In this document: piece by piece, positions 35,695 to 47,617 of the stretch
Layout: the number at the start of each line of letters is the position of its first letter
How positions within the stretch are numbered: position 1 is the stretch's first letter
NCBI RefSeq assembly: GCF_000801105.2
Contig: NC_079512.1
Span: forward strand, 23,639,848 to 23,703,847
From: Raphanus sativus
Taxonomy: Eukaryota > Streptophyta > Magnoliopsida > Brassicales > Brassicaceae
Length of the DNA stretch: 64,000 nt
Reading direction: 5' to 3'
Position numbers and translations under genes: made by a program
Notes under the pieces: generated by a model
What the model was told of the DNA's origin: nothing
The model's database searches: none
Seen by the model: only the letters and a program-made list of their open reading frames with translations

Positions 35695-37921
35695 CTAGAC
35701 CTTGACCCGCCCGATCGGGCGGGTATTTATTTTTATATTTTATTTTGTGTTTGCATTAATTATTAAAATTAATTAGTCATGTCTTCAAATTATATAAAAT
35801 AAATCTATATTTAGTGTTTACCAAAAAAATCATATAAGCTAGGTTTCATAGAAACAAATCTAAAGTTTATATAATTATGTCTATGTAAAATATTTTGGAA
35901 ACAAATTTGTAGAATGAAAATTATATCAAATAAATAACTATGTTTACTATCTTACTTAAAAATTATACATTAGTTATAAAGTTGAAAAGAAATTAAAATA
36001 ATTTTTTTTTAAATAAAAAATGTGATTTTTTATAAATTCAGTTTACAATTTATAAGATAATTTAATTATCATATTAGTTTTTATTTAACTTTTAAAGATA
36101 TTTTAAATGGCCTTCGGGCTCTGAACATCTAAATTAACAATTCAGAGAATATGTATACTACTAAAGGCCCATTAAAATTATGTCAATGATTAACCAATTT
36201 TTTTCCGGGAAAGAGAAAAACAGAACTCGCGTATAATCATGGTCAGTAATATTGGTCCTCATCTTTAACTTGAATTACGTTTACATTGCTTAGCACAAAG
36301 AAACTGAATTATTTTTTGTTTACGTTTAGTAAATGTATTGGAATGGATTCGATTTGTCTGAGGAAGACTTGAAGCAATTTAAAATATATAACCTTCTCCA
36401 AATTCCTAAAAAGGTAAATTTAGCTTTCTCTGGTAATAAAAAGACCTGCAGTAATTTAAAATATATAGCTTTCTCTGGTAATAGTCATCTTATACTGATT
36501 AGTTGTTGGTCGGTATTTCCTTTTACCAACACCGGATACCTTAGAGTTTTCAATCACACCCCACTCTCCCAACTTTAAGTTTCGCTGGGTCCAAAACATG
36601 TGTGGTCTGGCGCATGATACTTGAATTTTCACACCCTGTAAACAAACAAAAATCGTTTAGAAACTTAAAGTATAAAGAACATTTAAACGGATGTGTAGGT
36701 AAAACTTATAGTCTCATCAGCCGAAACCTTTTCGAGTGTTTCATCAGAAGCATAGTGCTTCCATGATTATTCACTTTCACCTGCACACGCCATTTAATGG
36801 ACCTCGGCTTCAAGTTTTTTAACAACGCGAAACTTTTGTTTTTTGACACTATGAACCATAAGAAGCGAACTATAAAATTGTTTAGGAGCTGTTGAGGTGA
36901 TACTGACTATGACTGCAAGGTACACTATATATATAACGTGAATTTAAAACCTTAATGAAGAGAATATACCTAAAAACATTGCAAAAGAGAAAATTTCGTG
37001 ATTTAATATAACAATATAAATTGTTTCCAAAAAATTGCATCTATATTATTCGAAAATATAGGGATTTGGTTGGAGTTGGAAAATTTCCTTTTACAACGTA
37101 ATTAATGCTTGACTGTTCCCCAAGTTAAGCAAAAAATAATTATTTTGGAAAAAAATCTAAAGATAATTTATTATTCATCACGGCCATAAGTTGGCGCAAT
37201 TATGGGATACAGTTTCTCTGTTTTATAGGCATCCTACGAATATTTGACAGTGATTATAGGATATAATTAATTATTGGCAAAAATATTCTGTTTACATTTA
37301 ATAAATGAATATTGTTTGATTTTATTATAATTATCCATACAAATGTTTAATAATTTTTATTGTTTCACGTTGAACATGAAAAACAGATAGTTTATATTGT
37401 TTCACGTTTAATAATTTATTTTAATTTAGTTAATTATAAACAGATATCATGAACACAAAGTTATGAAATGTAAAAGTTACAAGTAATGAAAAATAGAAAT
37501 GAAATAAATTCCTTTGTAAAGAACTAAAGTTATCTTGCTATTTAAACAGGAATATCAAACTCTTGGAGAAGAAGAGAATTGCAGATTAAAGTGTTCAGTT
37601 GTTTTATTTTTTAAGTAATTCGAAATTTCATGGTGTACGTGAAGAAGAAAGGAATTTCGTTAATGTGTTGTCATATAATTGTAGTTGATTTAGAGTTTTC
37701 ATGTAATTTAGTTAATTATAAACAGATATCGTGAATATGGGAAGTTGTTGTATACGTTTATAATGAAAAAAAAAACAGTGAGAAAATATGCATTAAATTA
37801 AGTGGAAAAGATAAGAATTTTTTAAGAAAAGATTATTAATAGGTTCCGTGGCATGGAAATGTAATTAACATTGAAAATTTAGGGGTATTTCCTAAGTGTA
37901 CTTCTCTTTTAATAATAGAGA
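35695..37921 (-). mobile_element. Non-autonomous Helitron with RPA1-like remnant
   Basis: On the minus strand it starts A|TCTCTATTATTAAAAGAG at 37921, a textbook Brassicaceae Helitron 5' end. It finishes with the GC-rich 18-bp palindrome CCCGCCCGATCGGGCGGG (35706-35723), a spacer and CTAG|T at 35695-35698, inserted between A and T. 2227 bp. The interior carries a decayed OB-fold remnant (see 36420-36840). No Rep/helicase is seen, so it depends on another element. Confidence 0.85.
36420..36840 (-). pseudogene. RPA1-like (replication protein A) OB-fold remnant
   Basis: On the minus strand, separate frames give KPRSIKWRVQVKVNNHG, then GVKIQVSCARPHMFWTQ, then LKLGEWGVIENSKVSGVGKR and YRPTTNQYKM. 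These resemble the first OB domain of plant replication factor A 70-kDa-like proteins, often found in or captured by Helitrons. Stops and intron-like gaps break it; no full protein is possible. Confidence 0.55.
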
Positions 37922-38084
37922 TGTACTTGTGTTTAACACCGTAGCACCTCCACCATCATCATTACCATCGTCAATTATTGCCCTTGTTGCATCACCAACC
38001 TATGCTACCTAGTCCTAAGACAAATTCATGGTCACATACTCACATTTACGTCTCGCTTTTTATTTTGTAATACCTACATTTACG

Positions 38085-38295
38085 TCTCGCTAAATGGCAA
38101 CTTTTCATGATGCCAATAGGTAACGTACGTATGCTTATTATTTTGATCTTCCCTTTTGCTACATTTGTAAAAGAAAAAAGTTTTTTGATCTCTCGCTAAA
38201 TGGCAACTTTTCATGATGCCAATAGGTAACCTACGTATGCTTATTATTTTGATCTTCCCCTTTGCTACATTTGTAAGAGAAAAAAGTTTTTTGAT
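38085..38295. repeat. 106-bp tandem duplication, two copies
   Basis: Copies at 38085-38190 and 38191-38295 start TCTCGCTAAATGGCAAC and differ at only a few bases. Shorter 'acatttacgtctcgct' repeats precede them. Non-coding. Confidence 0.9.
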
Positions 38296-38393
38296 AGAAA
38301 ATTTTTTTCTGCCAGAATATCTGTCAATACGTCTCCATAAAAATAAAAGAATAAAGGAAACTGATCTTGGCTGATAAAATTGACCAAAATAAT

Positions 38394-38680
38394 CAGGGCT
38401 GGCTTAGCATGGGGGGCTGTCAGCCCCAGTGCCCTCTCCAATATAATATTCTTTACCTCTTTAACATATATTATAATAAATTTCAATTTATGTAGTATTT
38501 TAAAATGTGAATATGAAAATATTTCATTAAAAATCAGATAAAACAATAAATTTATTTAACTTATGATTTTTAATAACACTAAAAATATATAATTATGTGG
38601 TCAAAAAATATTTTGTGCAACAAAAGGTCCAAAAAAGTTTTTCGTCCAAGTGTTCTTAGTAGTGTTGAGTCGGTCCTCAG
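38394..38680. mobile_element. hAT-like MITE, tentative
   Basis: Left end CAGGGCTGGCTTAGCA and the complement of the right end, CTGAGGACCGACTCAACA, are imperfect inverted repeats of hAT type. The 8-bp flanks match only partly, so the target duplication is not secure. Confidence 0.4.
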
Positions 38681-38770
38681 AGTAATGTAAGTTAAAAATC
38701 AGCTACAGTAGTTTACTAATTTTATCTACACTACATAATGTATAAAGAGTACAGAAAACTCAAATGGCCG

Positions 38771-40438
38771 CACTACAAGAAAACAACACTTTGGCGAGAA
38801 AAATTAACGAGGAAATAAAATCCTCGTAAAATTACGTCGACTTTACGAGAAAATTACAAAGAAAGAATAAAACTTTGTTATTTCCTCGTAAAGTAACGAA
38901 AAAAACATTTCCTCGTTAAAACAACGTAAAGTTACGTGATTTTAACGAAGAAATTATCTTTCCTCGTTAAAACCACGTAAAGCTTGCATCATCTTTACGA
39001 GGAAATGAGGAAATAGAGTTTCCTCGTAAACACAACGTAAATTCGCGTTTTCTTTACGAGGACATGTTTTACGTGATTTTAACGAGGAATACTAAAGCAC
39101 GTTTTTTTTTGCTACCTACCTATTCCTCGCAAATTACGAGGACCAGAAAGACGGGCCTCGCTTATTCGTCGTTGGATTTGGGACGGGACTCGCAATTTCC
39201 TCGTAAGTTTACGAGGATTTTACGAAGAAATAAAAGACGGGCCTCTTTAATTCCTCGTAAAGCTACAAGGAAATTGCGACGCCTTCGTAAGTTATATATA
39301 CAACTCAAACCTCACACTCTCTATTCGTCCCAACTTCCTCTCCAATTCCTTCCCATTTCCTCTCCAACTCCTCTCCCGTTCTTCTCTCCTTCGAAATGGT
39401 AATTTCCTCGCTTCCCATAATTAGTTTAGTATATTAGGTGGTTAGTTTAGGGAATTTAGATAGGTTTACGAAATTTATGTTCGTTAGATAGATTTTTTAA
39501 TTATTGATGATAGATTTTTTATTATTGATGATCATAAACTCAAAAAATATATTTTTGCAGGTTCCAAAAACATGCTTACTGCTCACTACAGAGACATGTT
39601 CGGTGAGCCTGGTAGTCAGTTAGACCCGCCAGGTTCTTCTTCAGGTGCCGGCGGTTACGTGTGAGTGGACTCGAGGCCTTCATCGACGTTATAGTGGCCA
39701 CAAATCCGGAATGGGAAACTTTGTTGAGGAACATGAAACAACAAAATCCCATTCCAGGCGAGTCATCGGACACACATGACGAGGAGGATGTTACGAGGAG
39801 AGGAATTCTACGAGGCGATGAACGGACCTTAGTTTTTTTTCGGTTTATGTATTATAAAATCCAAAACTTTATTTATATATAAAATATTGTATTGCATTTG
39901 AATTTTATTTAAAATTTATTTATAAACCACAAATATTTAAATATTTTTACTAAATTAAATTAATAATTATTAAATTTATCAATATTATTTATTATTTCGA
40001 AAATTCGCATTATACGAGTTATTTACGTCGAAAGCTAACCGAAGAATTTACGAGGAATATTTTACGAGGTATTTACGAGGAAAGCTTTTCAAGGAATCTA
40101 CGTGGAGTTTACGAGGAATATATTTCAAGGAAGTTACATCAAATTTACGAGGATTTCTTTTTAAGGAAATTACGTGTAAATAACGACGAATGCATCGTGT
40201 GATTTCTACGAGGAAAACCCGCGAGGATTTTACGAGGAAATGCGGCAAAGAACTTACGACGAAATCTTTATTTCGTCTTTACGAGGAAATGGCTGACTTG
40301 CTACTTTACGAGGAAATGGCGACGAAATGTGTGTTACGACGGACGATAAACGACGAAACTCATTTTCTCGTAAACTTCCTTTTACGAGGAATTAACGAGG
40401 AAATTGGCCTTCGTTAAATATCTGTTTTCTTGTAGTGC
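38771..40438. mobile_element. Non-autonomous CACTA (En/Spm) element
   Basis: Terminal repeats CACTACAAGAAAACA and its complement TGTTTTCTTGTAGTG are flanked by the 3-bp duplication CCG (38768-38770 and 40439-40441), diagnostic of CACTA. Both subterminal regions (38790-39300 and 40010-40410) are packed with units of the type TTTACGAGGAAA in both orientations, the expected transposase-binding array. The middle has an exon-like part (39064-39882) resembling proteins coded by plant En/Spm elements, but no transposase core. 1668 bp. Confidence 0.9.
39390..39850 (+). pseudogene. En/Spm-associated gene fragment inside the CACTA element
   Basis: Possible exon 'cgaaatg|gtaatt' followed by an intron to '...tttttgcag|gttcc' at about 39561, then readable MLTAHYRDMFGEPGSQ, DPPGSSSGAGGYV and, in a shifted frame, EAFIDVIVATNPEWETLL. 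The style matches plant En/Spm-associated ORFs of unknown role, which is a family impression and not a firm match. The frame is broken at about 39660. Confidence 0.4.
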
Positions 40439-40441
40439 CGG

Positions 40442-43223
40442 CTATTTTCACTGTTAGCTTTGCTTTTTTCAAAAGGCATTTGACTTTCTTCTCATTTTGC
40501 CGCACCGATTACCATTCAGTTATGTGATCAAATGCTGAATTTTTTCGAGAACAACAAAATAAACACAAGCCTTTATGGCAAATGACTCTAAGCCCAATAT
40601 TTCCACCAAAATTCGTGAAATAAATCAATTCGTATGATTATATATGTCAACATAATATTTCTTTTTAATATAAAATGTGTACGCCCGGGTTCAAAGCATA
40701 ATATTTCAATCTCTCAGAATTTTAGTGGTTGCAGTGGAAAGCCAGCTGATTCATTTTTGAACAATATTGTGACATTCCGTTCTGTGGATGTGGATCATCA
40801 CTTATAACGTTATGATCATTCATAATTAATTGGTCATCTACGCATGTTCATTTAACCCGTAGGTTACATTCTGTTTTAACAATCGGTTTGTTAGTTTTTA
40901 CAAAATTCTAAATCATTGTTTATAATTAACCATACAATCACCACATGACATTTCTTCGTGCTTTGATTTCACTGACAAATTATTGCAAATCATTTTCCGA
41001 TAAATCATCTGTTGCATCAGTGTGTCTTAAATCTCTATGCACCAATAAAAGCCTAGCATTCGTTGGTCGGACGTAGGGTTAAAAGGGTGTGGGACCCGCA
41101 GGTCCCCGCGATACAGTATGCCTTTTCGGTTTAAGAAATTTACCTTTTATATAAGTATGTAGTCCTATAAGAAAAAAGAAAAGATTTTGAGGCTGTTATA
41201 AATACAGTTTACTCCAGTTCAAGCACGTTTAACTTTAGATTTCTAAATAGATGTGTCTCTGTAAACGCACGTTGGTGACAATAGCCAAATCAATTATCTT
41301 AAGCATTTCCATATATCACAATTCAGGATATTACAATCCACACCCTTTCAAAAAATGCAATGTGTCTTCATTGCGTCCTACGATAGGTCTTAAAATATTT
41401 ATGGAGTCAAAACCGAGATGGCTAACGAGCTCTAATACTACTTATAACGCCTCGACCACCTACGACTAATAAGCCATCGACACATGTTCTCTCGGTCCAT
41501 GGATGTATTTCATTCCAACGGTCCGTACGTTCATTTTTCCAAAAGTTCAAAATCATTGTTTATTGACCCTACACTCACCATATGATATTTACATGTGCTC
41601 TTGTCTCATTCGCAAGCTATCGCGAATCATTTTCCAATAGATCATTCATCAATCCATTATTCCAGCTCAGTTTAACTTTAAAATTCTAAATAGATGCATG
41701 CCAAAAAACATAAACACATTTGATGATATAGATATTCAAATCAATTATTTTAAATATTTATTTATATCACAGTTCAGAATGTTATGATACCGTTGTATTT
41801 GAAGGACGGATAACAATATTAAAAGAGTTTGCAACGGATAAACCACTTGTTTCTTCTATTTTTCTTTACGTACGATTACAAACCAAAATTATAAATAGTG
41901 AAATGGTATTCTATGCAAGTTGATTAATTGATCCCATTGGCTGCAATCGTTCACATTCTAACTCAAAAATTTGGTAAAGTCCATCAGACACTTGTCTTTA
42001 TAATATTTAAAGCCTTGGTGTTATGTGATATAAGCTTTGAAGTGACTATACAAAAAGCCAATAAATATATTAGTACATTGAATTGCTAACTTTGCACCGA
42101 TTCACAACGAATCTCTCATATAGATTATACATCACTATAATGTTTTCATGTTCGTGTTGGTGCAATGACATATATGGTATCTTGTTGGTGCAATGATATA
42201 TATGGTATCTGCAATACATGTACAGAAACATGCACTTCTTTAGCTAGATAAAGAGGTAAATATAAGGGTTATTTTGTTGGACTAAAACTAGTTTTAAGCA
42301 TTTGTAATCTTCCCACCAAGAATATTCTCCAAATTTCTATTTATATCGAGCAATAATTACAAGAACCCTAGTTATCAATTATAAGTACATGGCAATATGT
42401 ATGTTTTGCAGCAAATGCCAAACCCTGAGAGGGAACAAATATCAAAAAACAACATCAAACTCCGACGTTGATGATGGTCCTTATGTAGTCGTGGTCCCAA
42501 AAATATCGGACCCTCCATATCGAGCCAAGTGGCAGATGCATACCCGTTGATTGAGTTGGCCGGCGAAGTAACGGAGTCATGTGATACGAGCATGCATGCA
42601 GTGTGTATATACGTACTAATGAGTGGAGAGAGTGAACTTTGTGCATGGAAATAGTAATCCACGCTTCTATGCGATCGGAACTTGGTCTTGGACGATATAG
42701 CATTCACGTATTTAAAGTTTCGGGGTATAAATGAAAAAGAAAGAAAATGAAACGAGCAGGGAGAAATTTAACAAAGAAAGAAAGACAGCTGTGTATGAGC
42801 ATAGGGATATGGGTCTTGATGAGTGGCCTGATCATTTATATTTATGCATATACTTGTTTCATGTGGTACTTGGATGATTGTAGTAAATATTGTATCACTA
42901 ATTTTGGAGTTTTATTGCTTTTAGAATTAGGTTTATAAATAAAATGATGGTCACATTATAAACTTGTATTTTGTATAATTATATGTATGTTAATTTCATT
43001 AAAAGAAAGGAGAGAGTTTGTATGGATTTCAAAATTGCATGAGGTTAACCAGCCAAGAGACTATAGTAGAACCTTGCCAAAATAAAAGTTGTATTAGGTG
43101 TAAGAGCATCATTATTGGTGTGCCTTATGTAAGAGCCATTAGCATATTTTATTAATACTTATGCGTTTAGGGACTTTTCTAAGGAAAATTGATAAATTTT
43201 AGATTAGTGGTGGGATTTTATTT
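40442..43223. other. Intergenic DNA with an old diverged duplication
   Basis: No supported gene. Two diverged copies of one non-coding stretch lie at about 40860-41340 and 41500-41800, sharing 'aaatcattgttta', 'caaatcattttccgataaatcat' and 'tttctaaatagatg' blocks in the same order. A 29-bp tandem repeat ('ttggtgcaatgacatatatggtatct') lies at ~42158-42212. A 110-codon minus frame at 42375-42707 is not recognised. Confidence 0.5.
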
Positions 43224-44303
43224 CTAGGCCTTATCAGAATCTATAAGCTGGTCCTTGGTTTCTCCTTCTGAGAAGTTTATTCTTTGTGAGATGTGAGTTT
43301 TCTGAAGACACTGGGCAGCGACATTACCGAAAACTGTTGAAGCTTCTTCAGCGACACCTGATACGTTAATTGCAGAGTGCCATAGAAAATATATAAAATC
43401 TGCTGTCTCAGATTTCCAGCTCTTTGATAACCAGAAAAAAATAAACTTAAAAAAAACAAAACAAGTCATACAGAGCTTTCACTTACCTAAACTACAAAGT
43501 TGTGCATATGTTTCCCAGCACAGTGGATCACATGACAATACAATTCTAAACTGTTCTACCGAGCTGTTCTTCCTCCCAGAATATCTGGTAACAAGTAACA
43601 GAGAGTAACACACATCAAAAGACATAGGAAAGTTGTTCCATTTGGTAGTAAGAGAGGCAGCAAATGAATAAGCTTTCTACAACATCAGTATACAAAGATA
43701 GTGAAGTAGTAAACATTAAAGCATGCGAGAGTCAACAGCATCTCATACAGAAACTTGCAGAATCACCTATAGATAAGACCAAGAAGATAATGCCCAGCTG
43801 CACCACCAGGAATCTGACAATTGCACATGGATACGGAAGAACTTCATAATAAAGAGAAGTAACAAGCAACGGGCATAGACAATACTACTTGTTGTTCAAC
43901 AGTGGACAACAATGCGCCTTCAGCCTCTCCAGCTCACCTCAAAGCAACAATAGAGACATTATTGACAAGTTAAAATACAAATGGTGGAAGAAAATCACAA
44001 AATCAACCCCAGAAATCATGATCAATTTGATCGGATCAAATTGATCTTTAAAAAAAAATAAAAAAAAATAAACCATAAGAATAAGAAAAGAGAAAAGCTA
44101 GAAGATCGGATCAGAGTGGCAGAAATTCATGTGATCGATCAATCACACGAGAAACTGAAATTGCAAAAAAAAAACTGAGAAAGGAAGAGAATCGGAACCT
44201 CAGAGGAGAAATCAACGAGAAGACGTTCCCAGAGGAAGATGACATTGGAGAACATAAACTGGGTAAGGTTTTTCTCCACACTATTCACCAGTAAACTCTC
44301 CAT
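43224..44303 (-). pseudogene. Truncated CDC27/APC3 (HOBBIT-like) gene fragment
   Basis: Minus-strand copy of the N-terminal TPR part of the anaphase-promoting complex subunit CDC27. Readable exons: 44303-44199 (MESLLVNSVEKNLTQFMFSN...), a degraded exon ending EAEGALLSTVEQQ near 43890-43935, 43813-43767 (IPGGAAGHYLLGLIY), 43584-43487 (YSGRKNSSVEQFRIVLSCDP), and 43357-43224 (VAEEASTVFGNV...), the last ending in a TAG where the family reads on. Splice sites remain at most exons. A conserved exon (NLQLLARCYL in CDC27) is missing, and everything after residue ~180 is absent, so it cannot replace the full ~720-residue protein. A short truncated product is conceivable. Confidence 0.8.
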
Positions 44304-45229
44304 ATCTGACACCGACGACGAAACTGAACGGAGAGAAGAGATGGGGCACCGGAAAAAGAAAAAATCGATGACGACTATCTTTCGAGACATCTCCCCACGT
44401 ATCCACTGCTGCCACGTAGCCAACAGGGACGAAGCAGAAAATGCCTTAATTAAGGTCCGTTTGCATCGTCCTTAGTCTTTTTTTATTTTTATTTTACCCT
44501 AAAACACGAAGGACTCGGGCCCAAGGGACGCCGGTAATGATACTCTGAGTCTATCATAAAAGAGAGATGATTAAAGACCAGGAAAGCCAAAATTGCACTA
44601 GAGCGCTAGAGTCATTCTTGTTTCTATTGTTAAAATTGTGTCCTTTTGTTCTTTTTGAATACCAGGAGGTTCGAGCCCAAAACTCGTAATATTTTCAAAC
44701 CCAAAACCATATCATATAATATTAGTTTCGTTTCAACAATCATTCTAACGGAGGAACTCTGATATAATGAACAATTTTTTACAGTTGAACTAACGACCTA
44801 TGGTAAAAAGGAATAAAGTTAAAGGCCATCGTCTAATTTTTGTTAGAAGATAATTAAATGTCTCTATCTCTTTCAATCTTTTTGTAGTAAGTTCTTCATC
44901 TACATCTCCGACCTTGGGCCTTGTTTTGATCGTTTTTCCTGTCAACCCTCCCTTTAGAGTGTCTTCCTGAATCCAAAGATGTCTTTGGTTTATCTGGAGA
45001 TCCGGGGAAGCAAGATGAGAGCCAGTAGTTAGACCATAGGGTCTTTGAATATGCCATTTAATAGTAGTGACTGAACTCATATCTTGTCAGTTTTGAGATT
45101 CAAAGCGGCCCAAATTATAATTGAGCCCAATTGAGACCCAAATTCCACTTATAGGGCCTCTTATTTTGTAAGTGACAGAGCAAAAGAGAAACAGAGAAAG
45201 AGACAGAGGAGTGAAGAAGAAGAAGAGAA
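44304..45229. other. Intergenic DNA between the CDC27 fragment and the Yippee gene
   Basis: It contains the probable 5' flank of the CDC27 fragment and the Yippee promoter, which are divergent. 'aggttcgagccc' near 44667 is B-box-like, but no A box is near. No other gene seen. Confidence 0.5.
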
Positions 45230-46443
45230 ATGGGAAGGATATTTACGGTGGAGCTTGAGGGAAGATCTTACAGATGCAGGTTCTGCAGAACCCATCTCGC
45301 TCTTCCCGATGATCTTATTTCCAAGGTACATCTCTCCTTCTTCAAAGCTCAAGTAGTAGATATTTACAAGTTCCCACCAACCGGCGAGTTATATAAACCA
45401 TCTATTTGCAGCATAGCTCCTTGATTTTTTTTTTGGTGAAGAGATAGGATAGTTTAGTTACTGATATAAATTCTCAGACTGTGTGTTTTTCATTTCTTCT
45501 GGGTTTATATCTGAAGTACTTAGAGTTACTTCTATTTAAACTATTGTGTAATAATAATTAGATGAATCATGAAAGTTTATCATTGGAGTATTGAAAATTG
45601 AGGGTATTTTTAGCTTATTGGTATATTGTTTTTGTTTTGCTTTGAAACTAACCATTGAGAATGTAAAACCTTATTTTGACTTATCTTTTTTTTTTTGGCA
45701 GTCTTTCCATTGCCGGAGAGGAAAAGCTTACCTCTTCAATCGCTCGTAAGTATAAATTTCCATCAGATGTATATATTAGACTTGTTCTGTTTCTTCTTGT
45801 CTACGTGGCAGTGCTAGACTCTAGTATTCTTTTGTCATCTAATATATGTAAACTTATAGACGAAACTTACTTTGAGCTTTTTACATTTTCTGAATCTTGC
45901 TGATTACTCAAAACTAGTTTCTTCCTTTGATGCATCGTTACCTTTTTCATTAATCTAATGCAATGGGGTGGTTGGATTTATTGTAGAGCTGATTCCAATG
46001 AGTTTTTAATTTTTCAGAGTGAACATAAGTATGGGTCCTTTAGAGGAAAGGATGATGCTTTCGGGTATGCACACCGTTGCTGATATTTACTGCTGCTGTT
46101 GTGGACAGAATGTTGGCTGGAAATACGTAAACCTCACTTTATCTCGCTTTCAGCCTCACTACTTTCACGTTTCCTGGGAGAGGCTTCTCGTTTTTTTTTT
46201 CATATTGTTTCTTTCTTTTTGTTTGTTAGGAATCAGCGCATGAGAAAGATCAGAAGTATAAAGAAGGCAAATTTGTTCTGGAAAGGTAACATCTTCTCTT
46301 CTAAAGAGTTCTCTGGTCTGGTCCACACAGTTTCAGCCATAAACTCTGGTTTATTGCAACCCTTTTTCAGAGGAAGGATCGTGGATGAAACATCAACAGA
46401 GGGTTGCGTCGATGATACTCGAAGCGACACAGAAGATTCTTAA
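45230..46443 (+). CDS. Yippee-like zinc-binding protein
   Basis: A small, highly conserved zinc-binding protein with a Yippee/CULT fold; its plant role is poorly known. Exons: 45230-45325, 45702-45745, 46018-46126, 46230-46285, 46371-46443, with GT-AG borders and continuous frame, 125 residues. The first zinc pair is C16 and C19 ([12 protein letters not shown]), followed by [14 protein letters not shown]; the second knuckle is [34 protein letters not shown] is the standard C-terminal strand region. The tail is acidic ([10 protein letters not shown]). It fits Arabidopsis At5g53940 by sequence and position. Confidence 0.93.
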
Positions 46444-47617
46444 TATGTTAGCTTTAAGATTCCCTTCCCCCCCTCCTTTTTGTTGTTGTGTGTGGAATAA
46501 TGTTTGTTAAGATCAGAGCATATGATACTTGTGTAGATATCTGTAGTATGAGTGTTATAGAAGATACATGTCATGGAGCTTGCTGTATTGTGTAATAATC
46601 TCAACTTCATGGTCTCTTGGTTTTTACTTGTGTAGAGAAAACATATCCAACATCTTCTGCAAGTGTTTTCGTCAGTTCAATAAATTGTAGTTGGTTTTTA
46701 TAGTTGTAATCTCTCAAATTTAAACCATATCAATCTCAAGAGAGGTACAGAAACATCAAATATAAAAAAAAATTCCTTTTCTTGTCAACATAAAAGATAG
46801 AACTTTATAAAAGCCTTCTCTTCCAACTAGAATGACATATATTAAATTGTTGACAAAAAAAGAAAGTTTATACTGTATTGAATCTGCTTGAAACTTTATT
46901 CTTATTGGAAAATGACTCAATACAAATGTTTTTATTATTTTTCTGTCTAAGGCTTCTTTTATTCAGACTATCAAATACAATAACATAACAGTTGATATGG
47001 TACATAGCATCAAGAAAACCAAAATAAACTCTTGAGAAAACAATTAAATCCGACAGAAAATATGACCTGACAATTCGATTACAAAAAAAATCAATGATGA
47101 AATCCATATTTAATATTGGTTGGATGGTGACAATACATTGATATCAAGCTGATCTTGTTTCGCATTTGTTAACAATTGAAGTGATTTTCCGCATCACAAC
47201 GGGTTGTAGTCCCTTGCATTGCCTACTCGAAAAAAGTTCTCCCGATTAAAATAGATCTTTTTTTTTGGTTAAAGTTATTCTAGAAGAGATCTTTTCCGAA
47301 AAGTTTATTCTTAAACCTGTCGAATAATCTGCCATAACCATTACAACAAATAACGGAACAAGACGAGTATATATCTGATTACAAAAGCGAGCGGAAAACA
47401 ATAATATCTCTTGAAATATAGGGAAAAAGAAAAAGAAAATAGGAAAACACATTTTTCACTTTCCTTAAATTTGATAAACTGGATCGAGTATAATAAACAA
47501 GAGAAAGCCCATTAGCATCCCCGCAAGGGAAGAGAGATAACAGTGCAGTTCTCAAACCTAATCCCCTTTTTGAACAGATTCGAAGGAAGAGAAAGCGATT
47601 CACTGAGGGAGAGTACA
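46444..47617. other. Intergenic DNA between Yippee and the KR-rich protein gene
   Basis: 3' flank of the Yippee gene and promoter of the next gene. AT-rich; no further gene is supported. Confidence 0.6.

Noticed and set aside
36333..36578. 81-codon plus-strand frame inside the Helitron
   Set aside because: It is antisense to the RPA1-like remnant and contains a short internal repeat; not a gene.
42375..42707. 110-codon minus-strand frame downstream of the CACTA element
   Set aside because: No recognisable domain and an overlapping second frame of similar length. Checked by eye for known plant miRNA sequences without a match.
45326..46230. Separate open frames 45676-45903 and 46019-46243
   Set aside because: They are exon parts of the Yippee gene reading on into its introns.
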